64,000 bases of DNA from Chaetoderma sp. LZ-2023a (lineage: Eukaryota; Mollusca; Caudofoveata; Chaetodermatida; Chaetodermatidae): contig CM067366.1 of assembly GCA_034401795.1 (NCBI GenBank), forward strand, positions 69,060,014 through 69,124,013, given 5' to 3'. This document shows, in pieces, positions 54,009-64,000 of the stretch. The notes under the pieces are model-generated. The model was not told where the DNA came from. It saw only the letters and a list, made by a program, of their open reading frames with translations, and searched no databases. Positions within the stretch are counted from its first letter, which is position 1; every line of letters begins with the position of its first letter. The position numbers and the translations under genes were made by a program.

Positions 54009-54784
54009 TTCAGGATTGGCATGAGATGATTCACAAACAAGACTCAAATGGGTACAGGAATAGTTATCATTTTCAATAGGCTTAAGGACACAATAATATC
54101 GAACAAAATTCATGCCACTGAAAATAACCCCACAAGAAACACTTAATGAGTTTTGAATTGAAAAAAACAGGAAACTTTTAACAACAACGAATGACGTGGA
54201 AAACACACGGGTCACAAACCACCAATAGGCACTTCACAACTAGTATTATAAGTTGGTACATGTATATGTTTGTCTGGCTCTCAAATTTGTTGACATTTCT
54301 GACAAAGCTGCCTAAGTCCCAACTATAGCATGTGACACTTGTTCATGGAACCTAGAGTTGTGCATGCCACTGCTTTTCATATGGATGCACTTCAAGTTTG
54401 TAGAGACCTTGCACTTTAGATGCTACTGATCAATGTGGATGCCATCCCGCAGTTTACATGAGTTTTGAATGGCAATACACATTGGCTGATTAAGCATGGC
54501 ATTCTTAGGTGGGTTACTCGAGCAAGAAGATAAATAATAATTTCTTTAGTGGATATTTGAATCATTTCTGATTTTTCTCCTTAAATCTCTGTCATGGTTA
54601 TGTGAAATGTTTGCTTCTGGATTTCATTTGCTTTCAGTAGCCTGGTGGTCTACGTGTTCATGTATTCAGGTAAGATCTTGTGCTGTTTTGCAGGGTGTAG
54701 GTGAGAAGACGCATGAGCTTCATAACCTTGTATTATCCATACACTCCCTGATTATCAATTTCCAGAAGAACATACAGTTAAACT

Positions 54785-55018
54785 ATATTTTGAAACTAAT
54801 TTGACTGGGTGCTGAATATTTTGAAAATAATTCGACTGGACGTATGGCAGCAACATCGCCCAGTCAAATTAGTTTCAAAATATTTGACAGAATGTTTTTT
54901 AAATAGTAAAGCCATACAATTCGTATGCGTCAGACTATTACTGTTGAATACTTTGAAACTAATTTGACTGTGTTGTTGCTGCCATACATCCAGTCAAATT
55001 ACTTTCACAATATTCAGA
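54785..55018. repeat. two P2 foldbacks side by side
   Basis: One lies at 54785-54885, with an extra copy of the outer arm (TGAATATTTTGAAAATAATTC) inserted, and one at 54935-55018. Both have the CAGTCAAATTA..TTTCA arm. Confidence 0.7.
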
Positions 55019-55277
55019 AACTTCCCGGTTTGGTTGCATTACCGGACACTGGAATTTTCGCCTGTGCATATGACGTAGTTGAATAAATATATAGATGCAA
55101 CCACATTCATTTTAATCAAAGCGTATTGGATAGGCACCAAAGAATCCAGTTTAACTATTCAAACAACAGCAAAAAACTTTGTAAAAAAACTTCACAGACA
55201 AACAAATCGCATGTTAATACTGCGAGCAATGTTTACCTAATGCAAAGTACATTAAAAACTCATGATTCCGAACTCAC

Positions 55278-55348
55278 CGTATTTCTTCTGCCACGTGTCT
55301 CACTCACGATCTTTTGACCCAGCGTAAGACGAGGATTTAGTGCAAGGT
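55278..55348 (-). CDS. weak candidate exon, possibly PHKA
   Basis: A very good donor ACG|GTGAGT (55277) follows a 71-nt stretch after the acceptor TTTCTATCCCACAAG. One frame reads LALNPRLTLGQKIVSETRG and RRNT. It ends in phase 0, as the exon at 46516 requires, and PHKA has a poorly conserved serine/threonine-rich linker just before that exon. I recognise no conserved motif, so this is a guess from splice sites only. Confidence 0.25.
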
Positions 55349-55552
55349 CTTGTGGGATAGAAATGAAGTTATCGATGAGCAATAGACATAGCAAAAATCA
55401 AGCAACTGAAACAATATCACTGGATAGGTGATAGATAATTTAAACAGTACAGTGTGTAATATGCATGGTCAAAAAATGTGATTCTTATTCTTTTGCATTT
55501 GAAAATATTATTTCTTACAATAATGTGCAAAGGTTAATGATACATGTACAGG

Positions 55553-55568
55553 GGGGTGGGGGGGGGGA
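55553..55568. repeat. G-run
   Basis: GGGGGGTGGGGGGGGGG, low complexity. Confidence 0.85.
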
Positions 55569-55862
55569 AGAGCACCTTGAAAACAAACCACTGTCAAGAC
55601 GATAGTGACAAAAGCATGCTGACCAAGAGAAGAATAAACATATGGGTTATACTGACAACATTTTTGGATGTAGGACCTTGACCGATATATACCGAGTACG
55701 TTATATTAGGATAAGAGTAGCATAAGAAGATGGAGGTGGGGTGACTTCAGAGTTACCCTCAAACCATTTTGCCAGAAACATACAAGAAATTTAATTGAAA
55801 TCTTGATGTGATTGAATGCAGCACAAGGAGGATATAGATGTGTATATGCGAGAGCACATTAG

Positions 55863-56065
55863 CCCTTTAATGGCTAAGACGGTAAAGAAATTGTCTATGC
55901 AGTCGTCTTGAGAAATGTACGTTTGCAGGTCAAGGTACGACTATTTTGACAATTTTTCCACTGGAATGACTGGCTCAACAATAAAACAAGTCATTTCAGT
56001 AATAAATCTTCAAATCGACATTTTCTATGAGTAAATTAAAACATTCCATATCAAATTTGACTGGT
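55863..56065. repeat. P1 palindrome, degenerate
   Basis: CCCTTTAATGGCTAAGACGG starts it. The centre is GACTGGCTCAACAATAAAACAAGTC. The right end is eroded. Confidence 0.65.
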
Positions 56066-56130
56066 ACGAAAAGTTGAGAAAGAATGGAAGCAGAACTGCA
56101 GAACCTGTCTTTAGCCAGATCACCCATGAA

Positions 56131-56193
56131 TTGATGATGATGATGATGATGATGTCAATGATGATGATGGTGATGACCGTGATGATGATGACT
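56131..56193. repeat. (ATG)n microsatellite
   Basis: Interrupted GATGATGATG runs. A second run of about 35 bp lies at 56609-56645. Confidence 0.9.
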
Positions 56194-56842
56194 TTAAAGT
56201 ATCCAGCGCAAATCAGATTTTGACTTAATTAAGTTCTATACCAATAATTTTGTCAAATATTAGCACATTTCAGTGACCAACAATCCCAAGAGAGGTCTGG
56301 TGACGAGGTATCATATTTGATGTGAATCCATTCAGGCTTTCTAGATTTCTGCTCTGGAAACCAGATTCTTAATGAATGTAAAGGCTTTTTGGTGAGATAG
56401 TAATGGTAAATCTGGAGCATAGCTGAACTGCAATGCTTAGGGCGGCTTTGAAGCAGTTTTTGATCTACAAAACTTTTAATAAATTGATGAAGGTAATCTA
56501 ATCTTATACTCTGGAATAACAAGTCAAGACAAATTCATAGACACATACATAGACGGATGGGGATAAATCTTTACTCCCCCACCCATTGAAAACTTGAAAT
56601 AGTTTGGAACATGATGATGATGATGATGATGATGATGGCGATGAAAGCAAATCAATTAAGCTAAATGTCTAATATTTCTAATACTACAAGGGTTGTCCAC
56701 AACAACTGCACGGTTCTCAGAACGGAATACCAATGGCAGCGCTGCAAACAAAAGACACCACAAAGCAAGGCATAGCATATGAGGAAACATGAATTAGTAG
56801 CAATAGTGATAATAAGTGCAGTAATGATGTCAAAGTATAAAC

Positions 56843-56937
56843 CTTATTATACGATCTCGTAATCTTGCTGAGCATTTGACTTTCATTTTTCTCGCACGTT
56901 TTCACCGACAATCGGTACTCATCATCCACCTCACTCT
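56843..56937 (-). CDS. weak candidate exon of unknown gene
   Basis: A pyrimidine-rich acceptor ending CTTGATGCTGCAG precedes 95 nt with one open frame: ESEVDDEYRLSVKTCEKN, then ESQMLSKITRSYNK. The donor AAG|GTTTAT is moderate. The composition looks protein-like and unlike the repeats around it. I do not recognise the family. It lies on the PHKA strand, so it could belong to an upstream part of that gene or to an independent one. Confidence 0.3.
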
Positions 56938-57121
56938 CTGCAGCATCAAGGTGATGAAAATGAAAATTAATTGTAAACACCACATATATTATATACTGTG
57001 CAACAAAACTCAACAACTCAATCCCAACAGCCATTTCTGGCAAGGCTCTGACCACGTTCTGCGTGGATAGATTTTTATACTTTGAATACCGAATTTGCAG
57101 AATCACAATTTCTGGCAACCT

Positions 57122-57172
57122 GTTGAATATTTTGAAACAGTTCCCAGTCAAATTATGTTCAAAATATTCAAC
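57122..57172. repeat. short P2 foldback lacking the core
   Basis: GTTGAATATTTTGAAACAG and TTATGTTCAAAATATTCAAC are the arms; the GC-rich loop arms are missing. Confidence 0.65.
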
Positions 57173-57559
57173 AGAATGTTTATTAAATTGTAAACCTGTC
57201 AAAGACATACGATTCATTAAATTGACTGACTTTTCAACATGTTCAATCTACATCCAATCAAGAAAGTTGCCCGATATCGAATTTAAACTTGGCTGTTGGG
57301 ATAGCTTCTGTAGCAATATCTTTGGCAACACTATTTTCTAACTGACATTTGATAGCAATGCTGTACTGGCAAACATTTCATATCAACAACATATGAGCTT
57401 TTAGGCACCAGCATCGGGCCCAGTTAGTTTCAGAATATTTAACAGCATTCCTGTATGTTTGTTGTTAAATTGCTATGCTGGGAGATGATGCTTCTCTTGG
57501 CCAGTAAATGGACATTCATGTAGCCAAAATCTCAATGGAGGAAATCCAGTTTTAACTAA

Positions 57560-57900
57560 GCGCCGACCATCTCTAGCCACGCTCCACCCACACGTTGCCC
57601 ATATTGGGATCAATTGATACCTATATTCCCTGAATCTCAATTTCCAGAAGACTATACAGTTAGACTGTTGAATATTTGGAAACTAATTTGTCTGGGTGCA
57701 GTTGTTGTCTATTGCAGCAACAGCGTCCAAGCAAATTACTTTCAAAATATTCAACGGAATGTTTATTAAATATTAGACACACAATTCGTACAACTTGACA
57801 GACTATTAAATGTTTATGATGGACTAAATCACGTAATTTATTATGACGTTAGCCAATAGATGACGTAGTTGATTATGATGCCATATGATTGACTGAACAA
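57560..57900. repeat. dispersed repeat with central P2 palindrome
   Basis: The palindrome is 57673-57757. On the left lies GCCACGCTCCACCCACACG and on the right GAATTCG..GATGACGTAGTTGATTATG, the reverse-orientation version of the flanks at 6440-6815. Confidence 0.7.
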
Positions 57901-57904
57901 GGGC

Positions 57905-58590
57905 ATGTGACACTCACCTGGACAATTAGCATATTTGACCCGTTTGCATAGACATGATGGATAGTTTTAGAACAAGATACTCAGGGCCTGTGGCGCTCAC
58001 CGGGACCATTGGCATTTGAACTATTTGCATTTAAATACACATGATGGATAATTTTCAGAAAATCCAAATGGCCACCCCAAAAATTTACCAATCAAAACTC
58101 TGAATAGAAATTCTAGTCTACCTTGTTAGGGTCACTCTAGCCAAATTTGGTTGAAATATGTCAAGGAACTAAGGAGTAGCAGCATTTCAACAATTTTCAT
58201 AAAATCTCAGATTTTCACCCAACAAATTGATCAATCAAAATTCTGAATATAATTTCTAGAGCCTGCCACTATAGAATCCATTAGTGAAATTTGATTGAAA
58301 TATGTCAAGTAGTTAAGGAGTAGCAATTTGACAATTTCCGGTACATTTTTCATAAAATCTCAGATTTTCACGCAAAAAATTGATGAATCAAAATTCTGAA
58401 TGGACGTTCTAGCGCCTATGGCCATAGAGTCCTTCCAGATAAATTTGGTTGAAATAAGCCAAGTGGTTAATGAGGAGTAGTGTTTTAAAGCAAAAGTTGA
58501 CAGATGATGGATGGGGGGGGGGGGGGGACGACGGATGGTCGGCACGCCATAAGTCACTTGGCCCTTTGGGCCAGGTGAGCTAAAAATCCA
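57905..58590. repeat. mobile repeat with three monomers of about 150 bp
   Basis: CTGTGGCGCTCACCGGGACC starts it, monomers lie at about 58078, 58220 and 58376, and the end has AAGTTGACAGATGATGG, a G-run (58515-58529) and GGCCCTTTGGGCCAGGTGAGC. It is a shorter relative of 49140-50600. Confidence 0.78.
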
Positions 58591-58761
58591 AGCTGACCAC
58601 CAAAGAAATTGACCAACCAAAATGCTCGTTTGGTATGTTGAAGCCTACTGCCATAGGATCAGTGGTTGGCTCTGGAATGTTACACTATAATGCAGCACTA
58701 TAACTAATCATTCAGCTTTAATGTTAAGTTGTGACTCACAACTAGAATACTAGAATTTATA

Positions 58762-58980
58762 CCCTTTAACACTCGAACTGGCCAAAAATAGCCTCTGCAA
58801 GGGTCTTGAGAAATGTTGAATTGCTGAGCAAGAGACTATTTTTGGAAATTTACCACTGGAATGACTGACTCGATAATCGAGCCAGTCATTCTAGTGGCAA
58901 ATTTTTTAAAATTGTTCTGCAAATGGATATTTTCCATGAAAAAATTCAAATTTTCTTAAACAAACTTGCGAGTAAAAGGG
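58762..58980. repeat. P1 palindrome
   Basis: CCCTTTAACACTCGAACTGG ... GACTGACTCGATAATCGAGCCAGTC ... GAGTAAAAGGG|TTAA. The left flank is TTAT in place of TTAA. Confidence 0.8.
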
Positions 58981-58989
58981 TTAAAAGAT

Positions 58990-59506
58990 AAAGCAACAAC
59001 AGCAATACAAGTCAGACCACATATACTCTAAATTCTGCATCGTCACACAAATAAACAAATGTGAATGGATTTTAATTTAAAAATTAAACACATAGATTAC
59101 GTAAAAATAAAATGACATGCTTACAGCTCCAGGGACGTAACTAGGATAATCACTTTTTAAAAATAAAACATTTTCCACAATACTGTAACCAAGAGATTTT
59201 TAGCTGCATAAATAACAGTCTATATATTCTTTGGAACTTGGAAGTTCAAGCCAAAAGCTCAATTATAAAGAGTACCTGTCGGTTTGAATGACTACGCATT
59301 TTCTTATTATCACGATTCATTTTGAAAGAGAACTATGATTATTAATCGTGGTTGCTGGGGTATCATATCCCTGAAAGCCACATGTACTAGTTAGGATAAA
59401 AACACAAAATTGTTGATAATCAGGAAAATCAATGCCATCACTTAATATCATCTTAAATCATTAGTCATCACATATAACTATCACTATTGTTAGAATCTCT
59501 TCCGGT
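58990..59506. other. no gene recognised
   Basis: AT-rich sequence without exon signals that I trust. Confidence 0.35.
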
Positions 59507-59510
59507 TTAA

Positions 59511-59723
59511 CCCATTAATGGTCACGATTCTTCACAAAATTTTGCCATTTGAAGGCCAGGACAATAATATTTTTGAAAATTTATCACTGGAATGACTGGC
59601 TCGATTATCGAGCCAGTCATTCTAGTGATAAATTATTTTAAAATGTGCTTATTTGGGCTTTCAAATAAACTTTCATCAGGACGACTGCAGAGGCCGATTT
59701 TGGCCGCCTTGATCACTAAAGGG
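59511..59723. repeat. P1 palindrome with perfect TTAA target duplication
   Basis: TTAA (59507-59510) | CCCATTAATGGTCAC ... CTGGCTCGATTATCGAGCCAG ... GCCTTGATCACTAAAGGG | TTAA (59724-59727). It is 213 bp long. Confidence 0.88.
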
Positions 59724-60035
59724 TTAATACTGCAGTGAAATTATTACACATATTGATAAGATGTTATTTGCTACACCAAATGGTGTTATTCATTGATTGA
59801 TTTAAACATATTTTATTGTAGTCATTTTACGAAGGGATTTGGTACAAGTTCTTGCAACTTAGTTAGACCCTTTCCCATTATTCATTATACACCAAGTCAA
59901 GGCAAATCATCAAAATTTTGTTGTGTGAATAGTTGTCTCTCTTCTTTATCAATATAGGGATCCATTTCTAGCTATGCCACGCCCATTTCTGGCTATGCCC
60001 CACCCACTTTTTACATATATTGGAATTGATTTCAA

Positions 60036-60269
60036 CCTTTTAATGGTCATGCAGGCCAAACCGGCCATCTGATATGGTCTTGTGGAATGTTCATTTAAAG
60101 GCCAAGAGAATACCATTTTTGGAAATTTACAACTGGAATGACTGGCTCAATAACCGAGCCAATCATTCCAGTGGTAAATTTTCAAAAATTGTATTCTCTT
60201 GGCCTGTAAATGGCGATAAGGATAAGTAAAATATTAAAATTTTCTTGACCAAATTTGACCATTAAAAGG
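60036..60269. repeat. P1 palindrome
   Basis: CCTTTTAATGGTCATGCAGG ... GACTGGCTCAATAACCGAGCCAATC ... TTTGACCATTAAAAGG | TTAA (60270-60273). Confidence 0.82.
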
Positions 60270-60849
60270 TTAAACTGTGAAATCTGAATTACCAGTATCT
60301 AAATTTCAAGCCAACTGTACAGATAATCTGTTGAATACGTTGAAACTAATTTGGCAGTATACTTCTGCTGTCTATGGCTCTAACTTCAGTCACGGAGATA
60401 GAATACACCATATTTTGATATTTGGACAACGCAAGTGTTAGATGCCTAGAACATGTTAGAAAATTTTTGACTAGCATTGAGCTAAATATATCAAGAAATA
60501 ACAAAACATGTTAACGAAGCATTTGCAGACAGACAAACAGACAGAGAGACACAAGGTACGTGATTGCTATATCTCAGTTGACTAACATCTAAGAATGACA
60601 AGCTTTATAAACAGTAAAAGTCATAAAACTATTAAGCATATGGAGAGAACACAAAAATAAACTACAAGAACTGAAGATTATGTTGTTGATCACCTGGATA
60701 TAAACAGAATGGACACTACACCGCACTGACCCTAAATATGCCAAGGTGTTTCCATAACAAAAACACATACATGTTAGTTAGTACTATTTTGAATACGATG
60801 TAAGAAATGTTCTGGTGAATACTTTGAACACAATGGATGAATACAGTCT

Positions 60850-61210
60850 ATCAATCAATCAATCATATGACATCATACACAACTACGTCAGATGTAGGCT
60901 GTCATAATCAATTACGTCATAAATGACACACTTAATAGTCCATCAAGTTGAACAAATTGTATGGCTTTACTTTTTAATAAACATTCTGTTGAATATGTTG
61001 GAACTAATTTGACTGGGTGCTGCTGCCATAGGCAGCAAGAGCACCCACTCAAATTAGTTTCAAATTATTCAACACCTTACCTGTATAGTTTTCTGGAAAT
61101 TGAGATTCAGGAAGGGCAGGAATAGATGGATTCAAAGACTGGCGAGATGTGAACAGAGCTTATCAATAGATGGGCAGTGCATAGCTAAAACTGGATTCAT
61201 CCATTGGATT
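60850..61210. repeat. dispersed repeat with central P2 palindrome
   Basis: The palindrome is 60987-61065 (GTTGAATATGTTGGAACTAATTTG ...). The left flank has ACTACGTCAGATGTAGGCTG and the right flank GGGCAGTGCATAGCTA. Confidence 0.72.
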
Positions 61211-61448
61211 GGAAGACACCGCTGTGTTGTTTTGGTTAAATGGTTAATTTTCAACTTCAATAGGTCCTGATGTGTAACCAAAATCAAATGTAACATGATT
61301 CATTTGGGTCCCATCTATTCAACTGATGGTGAACATTCAATATATTAAATATTATTTCACAATATAGATTTATGAATAACTGATGATTCAAGCCTGTGCA
61401 TGTCCAGATGATCAGTAAAAAGTCTGTGAATTAGTAACATTTATTTAA

Positions 61449-61655
61449 CCCTTTAATGGTCAAATTTTCTCAAGAACTTCAAAATATTTGCTTATTGACT
61501 GTCCATTTGCAGGACAAGAGAAAACTATTTTTGAGAATTTACCGAGCCAGTCATTCCAGTGGTAAATTTTCGAAAATTGTCTTCTCTTGTCCTGCAAATG
61601 GACATTCCTCAAGACCACTACAGAGGCCGTTTTGGCTGGCTTGACCAGTAAAGGG
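61449..61655. repeat. P1 palindrome, reference copy with TTAA target duplication
   Basis: TTAA (61445-61448) | CCCTTTAATGGTCAAATTTT ... ATTTACCGAGCCAGTCATTCC ... GGCTTGACCAGTAAAGGG | TTAA (61656-61659). It is 207 bp long. The centre has lost one half of the GGAATGACTGG arm. Ends in CCC with TTAA duplication are the piggyBac pattern. Confidence 0.9.
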
Positions 61656-62240
61656 TTAAAGATGAAGAGTGATTATGAAAGGCAGAAACTTTAACTTAAG
61701 TCAATAAATTATTCATATTTGTATCATGTTAAGTATCTACCATTGTTTTACAGCAGCCATTTTCCTTTCCCAACACCTCCAACACAATAGAGAAACGCAA
61801 CAAACCTTAATCTGACCCCATTCTCCAATTAGTCTCTCACAAACCAGATTATTTCCCTTTGCATGAGGTCCAAGACCGAGTGGAAATATTAACATCACCG
61901 GAGTCACGAAGAATTTATTTATTAATTTTTTAAATAAAAACTATTTCTTCCTTTCATAATGACATTTAGAATGCTAAAGGACGGACATACAAGAACGAGA
62001 GAATACATAGTAAAAATATTCACCTATAAACACTAAAAAGCACACACTGGTTATTATGAGAATGTCTAAAAATGTTTTTACACATAAAAGTTAAACAGTA
62101 ACACATACCACTGATCCGCTCATGTGTGAATACTTAGTGACAAAAATGAAATGATCAACACTATAGTTAATAATGTTATCAACCCTTTCATCCATGTAAT
62201 CTCCAGCATTTCAATTTTAAAAATAACCATATCTGTACGC

Positions 62241-62321
62241 TGTTGGATACTTTGACAATAATTTTACTGGAAAGCATTACTGGCTTCCAGTCAAATTACT
62301 TTTAAAGTATTCAACAGATCA
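62241..62321. repeat. P2 foldback
   Basis: GTTGGATACTTTGACAATAATTTTACTGGAA pairs with TTCCAGTCAAATTACTTTTAAAGTATTCAAC. Confidence 0.72.
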
Positions 62322-62729
62322 TTTTTGACATAGCAAAATAATTATCTGGATTATAGGATTGAAAGGGTTAAAGCCGCATACATGTCTACACCTACATCTC
62401 AAAGAGAAAAAATACTAAATTAGATTGAATAGAATAATTTAACCCTTTGCATCCCAAATGCACCAGATACTGAAAATCATGCTGATTATTCTGAAGATAA
62501 TCCATAATGTAAACAGCTATGACATGGTTATTTTCAAAATATTCACTATGTTTATTACGATATTCTCATGAAAACAAGCTTTTAGAAAGTTCAGGATGAA
62601 AAGAGTTAATTGCATACAACCCTACCTACATGTTGTGACCACGCAGCAAAATCACATACAGTCCAACCTGATCATGATTCCACCTACCTTTCGGACCAAA
62701 GAGATGATGTTTGTTCTTAGAAAGACCCT

Positions 62730-63005
62730 AGCTAACTTTATTGGTCAAATTTGTTCGTGATAATTTTATTTTTACATAGAAAATTTCTAATTAAGCCTAA
62801 ATTTGGTCATGAATATGTACCAAAATATTTGCTTATTAAATGTCCATTTGCAGGCAAAGAGAATACTATTTTTGAAAATTTACCACTGGAGTAACTGGCT
62901 TGGTTAATGAGCCAATTATTCCAGAGGTAAAATTTTAAAAATAGTCTTCTCTTGACCTGCAAATGGAAATTCCTCAAGACCACTACATAGGCCGATAAGT
63001 GTTAA
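62730..63005. repeat. P1 palindrome, longer variant
   Basis: CTAACTTTATTGGTCAAATTTG starts it, the centre is GTAACTGGCTTGGTTAATGAGCC, and it ends near GGCCGATAAGTGTTAA. A truncated relative follows at 63006-63135. Confidence 0.7.
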
Positions 63006-63189
63006 GAGACCAGCAGATTATTTTTGAAAATTTATACTTGGAATGACTGGTTCAGTTATTGTGCCAGACATTGCTGTAGTAAATTTTCTCTCCATCTGCA
63101 AATTTTGTGGCTGGCTTGACCATTAAAAGGCTAGAAAACCATCAATATTGTGGCTCAGCAAATAGGCATTTCACAAAAGTAACTGACCT

Positions 63190-63415
63190 CTCTTAAGCTT
63201 TTATCCGTCATATCAGCCAAAAATGACTTCTGCAGTGGTCTTGAGAAATGTCGATTTGCAGACCAAGAGAAGACTATTTTTGAAAATTTACCACTGGAAT
63301 GACTGGCTCGGTTATCGAGCCAGTCATTCCAGCGGTAAGTTTTCAAAAATGGTCCTCTCTTGGTCTGCAAATGGACATTTTCCAATAAATGTGTTTTTGG
63401 CTGGCTCAAATGTTA
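63190..63415. repeat. P1 palindrome with the best-preserved centre
   Basis: CCACTGGAATGACTGGCTCGG then TTATCGAGCCAGTCATTCCAG is an almost perfect inverted repeat, extended on both sides by GAAAATTTA / TAAGTTTTC and CAAGAGAAGAC / GTCCTCTCTTG. Confidence 0.85.
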
Positions 63416-63512
63416 AAGTGAACATCTGTCTTTAGTGACTATGCTTTGGTGTCAGGGTGTTGGTGGTCTTGCAAGACAGGTTTGACTGTATCCAAAAGAC
63501 ATTATCCAAAAT

Positions 63513-64000
63513 AAGCGAAATCACGGATTTCTTTTTCCACGAGATAGTTGATACTTACCATCCTGATACTCATTGATATTTCCTAAATATCGCTCTAGCT
63601 ACAATATTACACACACTTTTAAAGAAAACCTGCCCCTAGTAGGCAGGTTATGCTTGTCACTCTCGTGGAAGTGCGTATGAGCCGAGTGACACGTCATAGG
63701 AATAGATATAATTGGTTGACAATAGCAACATAAGTCTAAGACTTAGCCTCTGTGGGTTGGAGAGGCCGGGATCATATCAGGATGGTAAGTATCAAATCTC
63801 TCGCGAAAAAAGAAATCTTTGATTTCGTTTATTTCACTTCAAGAGTATACTTACCATCCTGATACTCATTGATTTGATATACCCAGAATTTATAAGTGAA
63901 TTCGTCGGGAGGAGAGGCGCGGACAGACCGGCTCTACCACAGAAGAGCGAGCTCTTTTGCATCTAAAGCACAAAGCCATCTGAAGTTGTTTGCACAAAAA
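63513..64000 (-). mobile_element. 3' end of a further DIRS element, body outside window
   Basis: It begins after AAT (63510-63512). Outer arm ATAAGCGAAATCACGG.. pairs with 63780-63830, and the internal region has ATT at 63831-63833 with a second arm (63834-63885, CACTTCAAGAGTATACTTACC). The intervening repeat matches 13330-13560 and the reverse complement of 25140-25326. The coding genes should lie to the right on the minus strand. Confidence 0.82.

Noticed and set aside
56717..57217. 166-codon minus-strand frame as one gene
   Set aside because: It runs through a P2 foldback and intron-like AT-rich sequence. Only its middle (56843-56937) looks exon-like.
1..64000. tRNA or rRNA genes
   Set aside because: I looked for cloverleaf box A/B sequences and rRNA core segments and saw none; a dedicated search could still find a degenerate one.

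Overview
The window is animal nuclear DNA, most likely from a lophotrochozoan invertebrate and probably a mollusc. Two host genes are recognisable from spliced exons with consensus splice sites, and almost everything else is transposable-element or tandem-repeat DNA. The mollusc guess rests on the 'GCTCACCTGGCC...' repeats (25.9, 49-50.6 and 57.9-58.6 kb), whose style I know from molluscan and related genomes; this part is inference.

Host genes. On the plus strand, 5453-5647 is the last exon of a DHHC-family palmitoyltransferase, carrying the TTxE and PaCCT-type motifs; the rest of the gene lies to the left. On the minus strand, four phase-0 exons (46516-46361, 38099-38046, 36952-36746, 28697-28521) encode the C-terminus of the regulatory alpha subunit of phosphorylase b kinase (PHKA), ending in a stop codon. 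Earlier exons must lie to the right. Two weaker exon candidates sit at 56937-56843 and 55348-55278. Two of the three PHKA introns are swollen by repeats. One is about 92% a 32-bp satellite of roughly 239 copies (38451-46084). The last contains a DIRS retrotransposon (29406-35003) and a hAT-like element.

Retrotransposons. Five DIRS-type (tyrosine-recombinase) elements or parts are present: 1-3380 (plus, enters from the left); 13694-20401 (minus, structurally complete, with spliced gag, RT/RNase H/methyltransferase-like and tyrosine recombinase frames, inverted terminal repeats and an internal complementary region); an older minus element of which 13315-13690, 21760-23160 and 25140-25326 appear to be remnants around the complete one; 29406-35003 (minus, internally deleted so that RT is fused to the recombinase); and 63513-64000 (minus, runs off the right edge). 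Most visible termini abut an AAT trinucleotide, as expected if a tyrosine recombinase inserts a circle without a conventional target duplication.

DNA elements and small repeats. There are about twenty copies of a palindromic element of about 210 bp with TTAA target sites (piggyBac-like), about twenty copies of a second foldback family, hAT-like elements (one with an 8-bp target duplication), an element with 220-bp inverted repeats that encodes a CXC (TSO1/tesmin-type) cysteine domain, a truncated LINE, and several arrays of about 145-bp monomers. No rRNA, tRNA, CRISPR or prokaryotic operon was seen.
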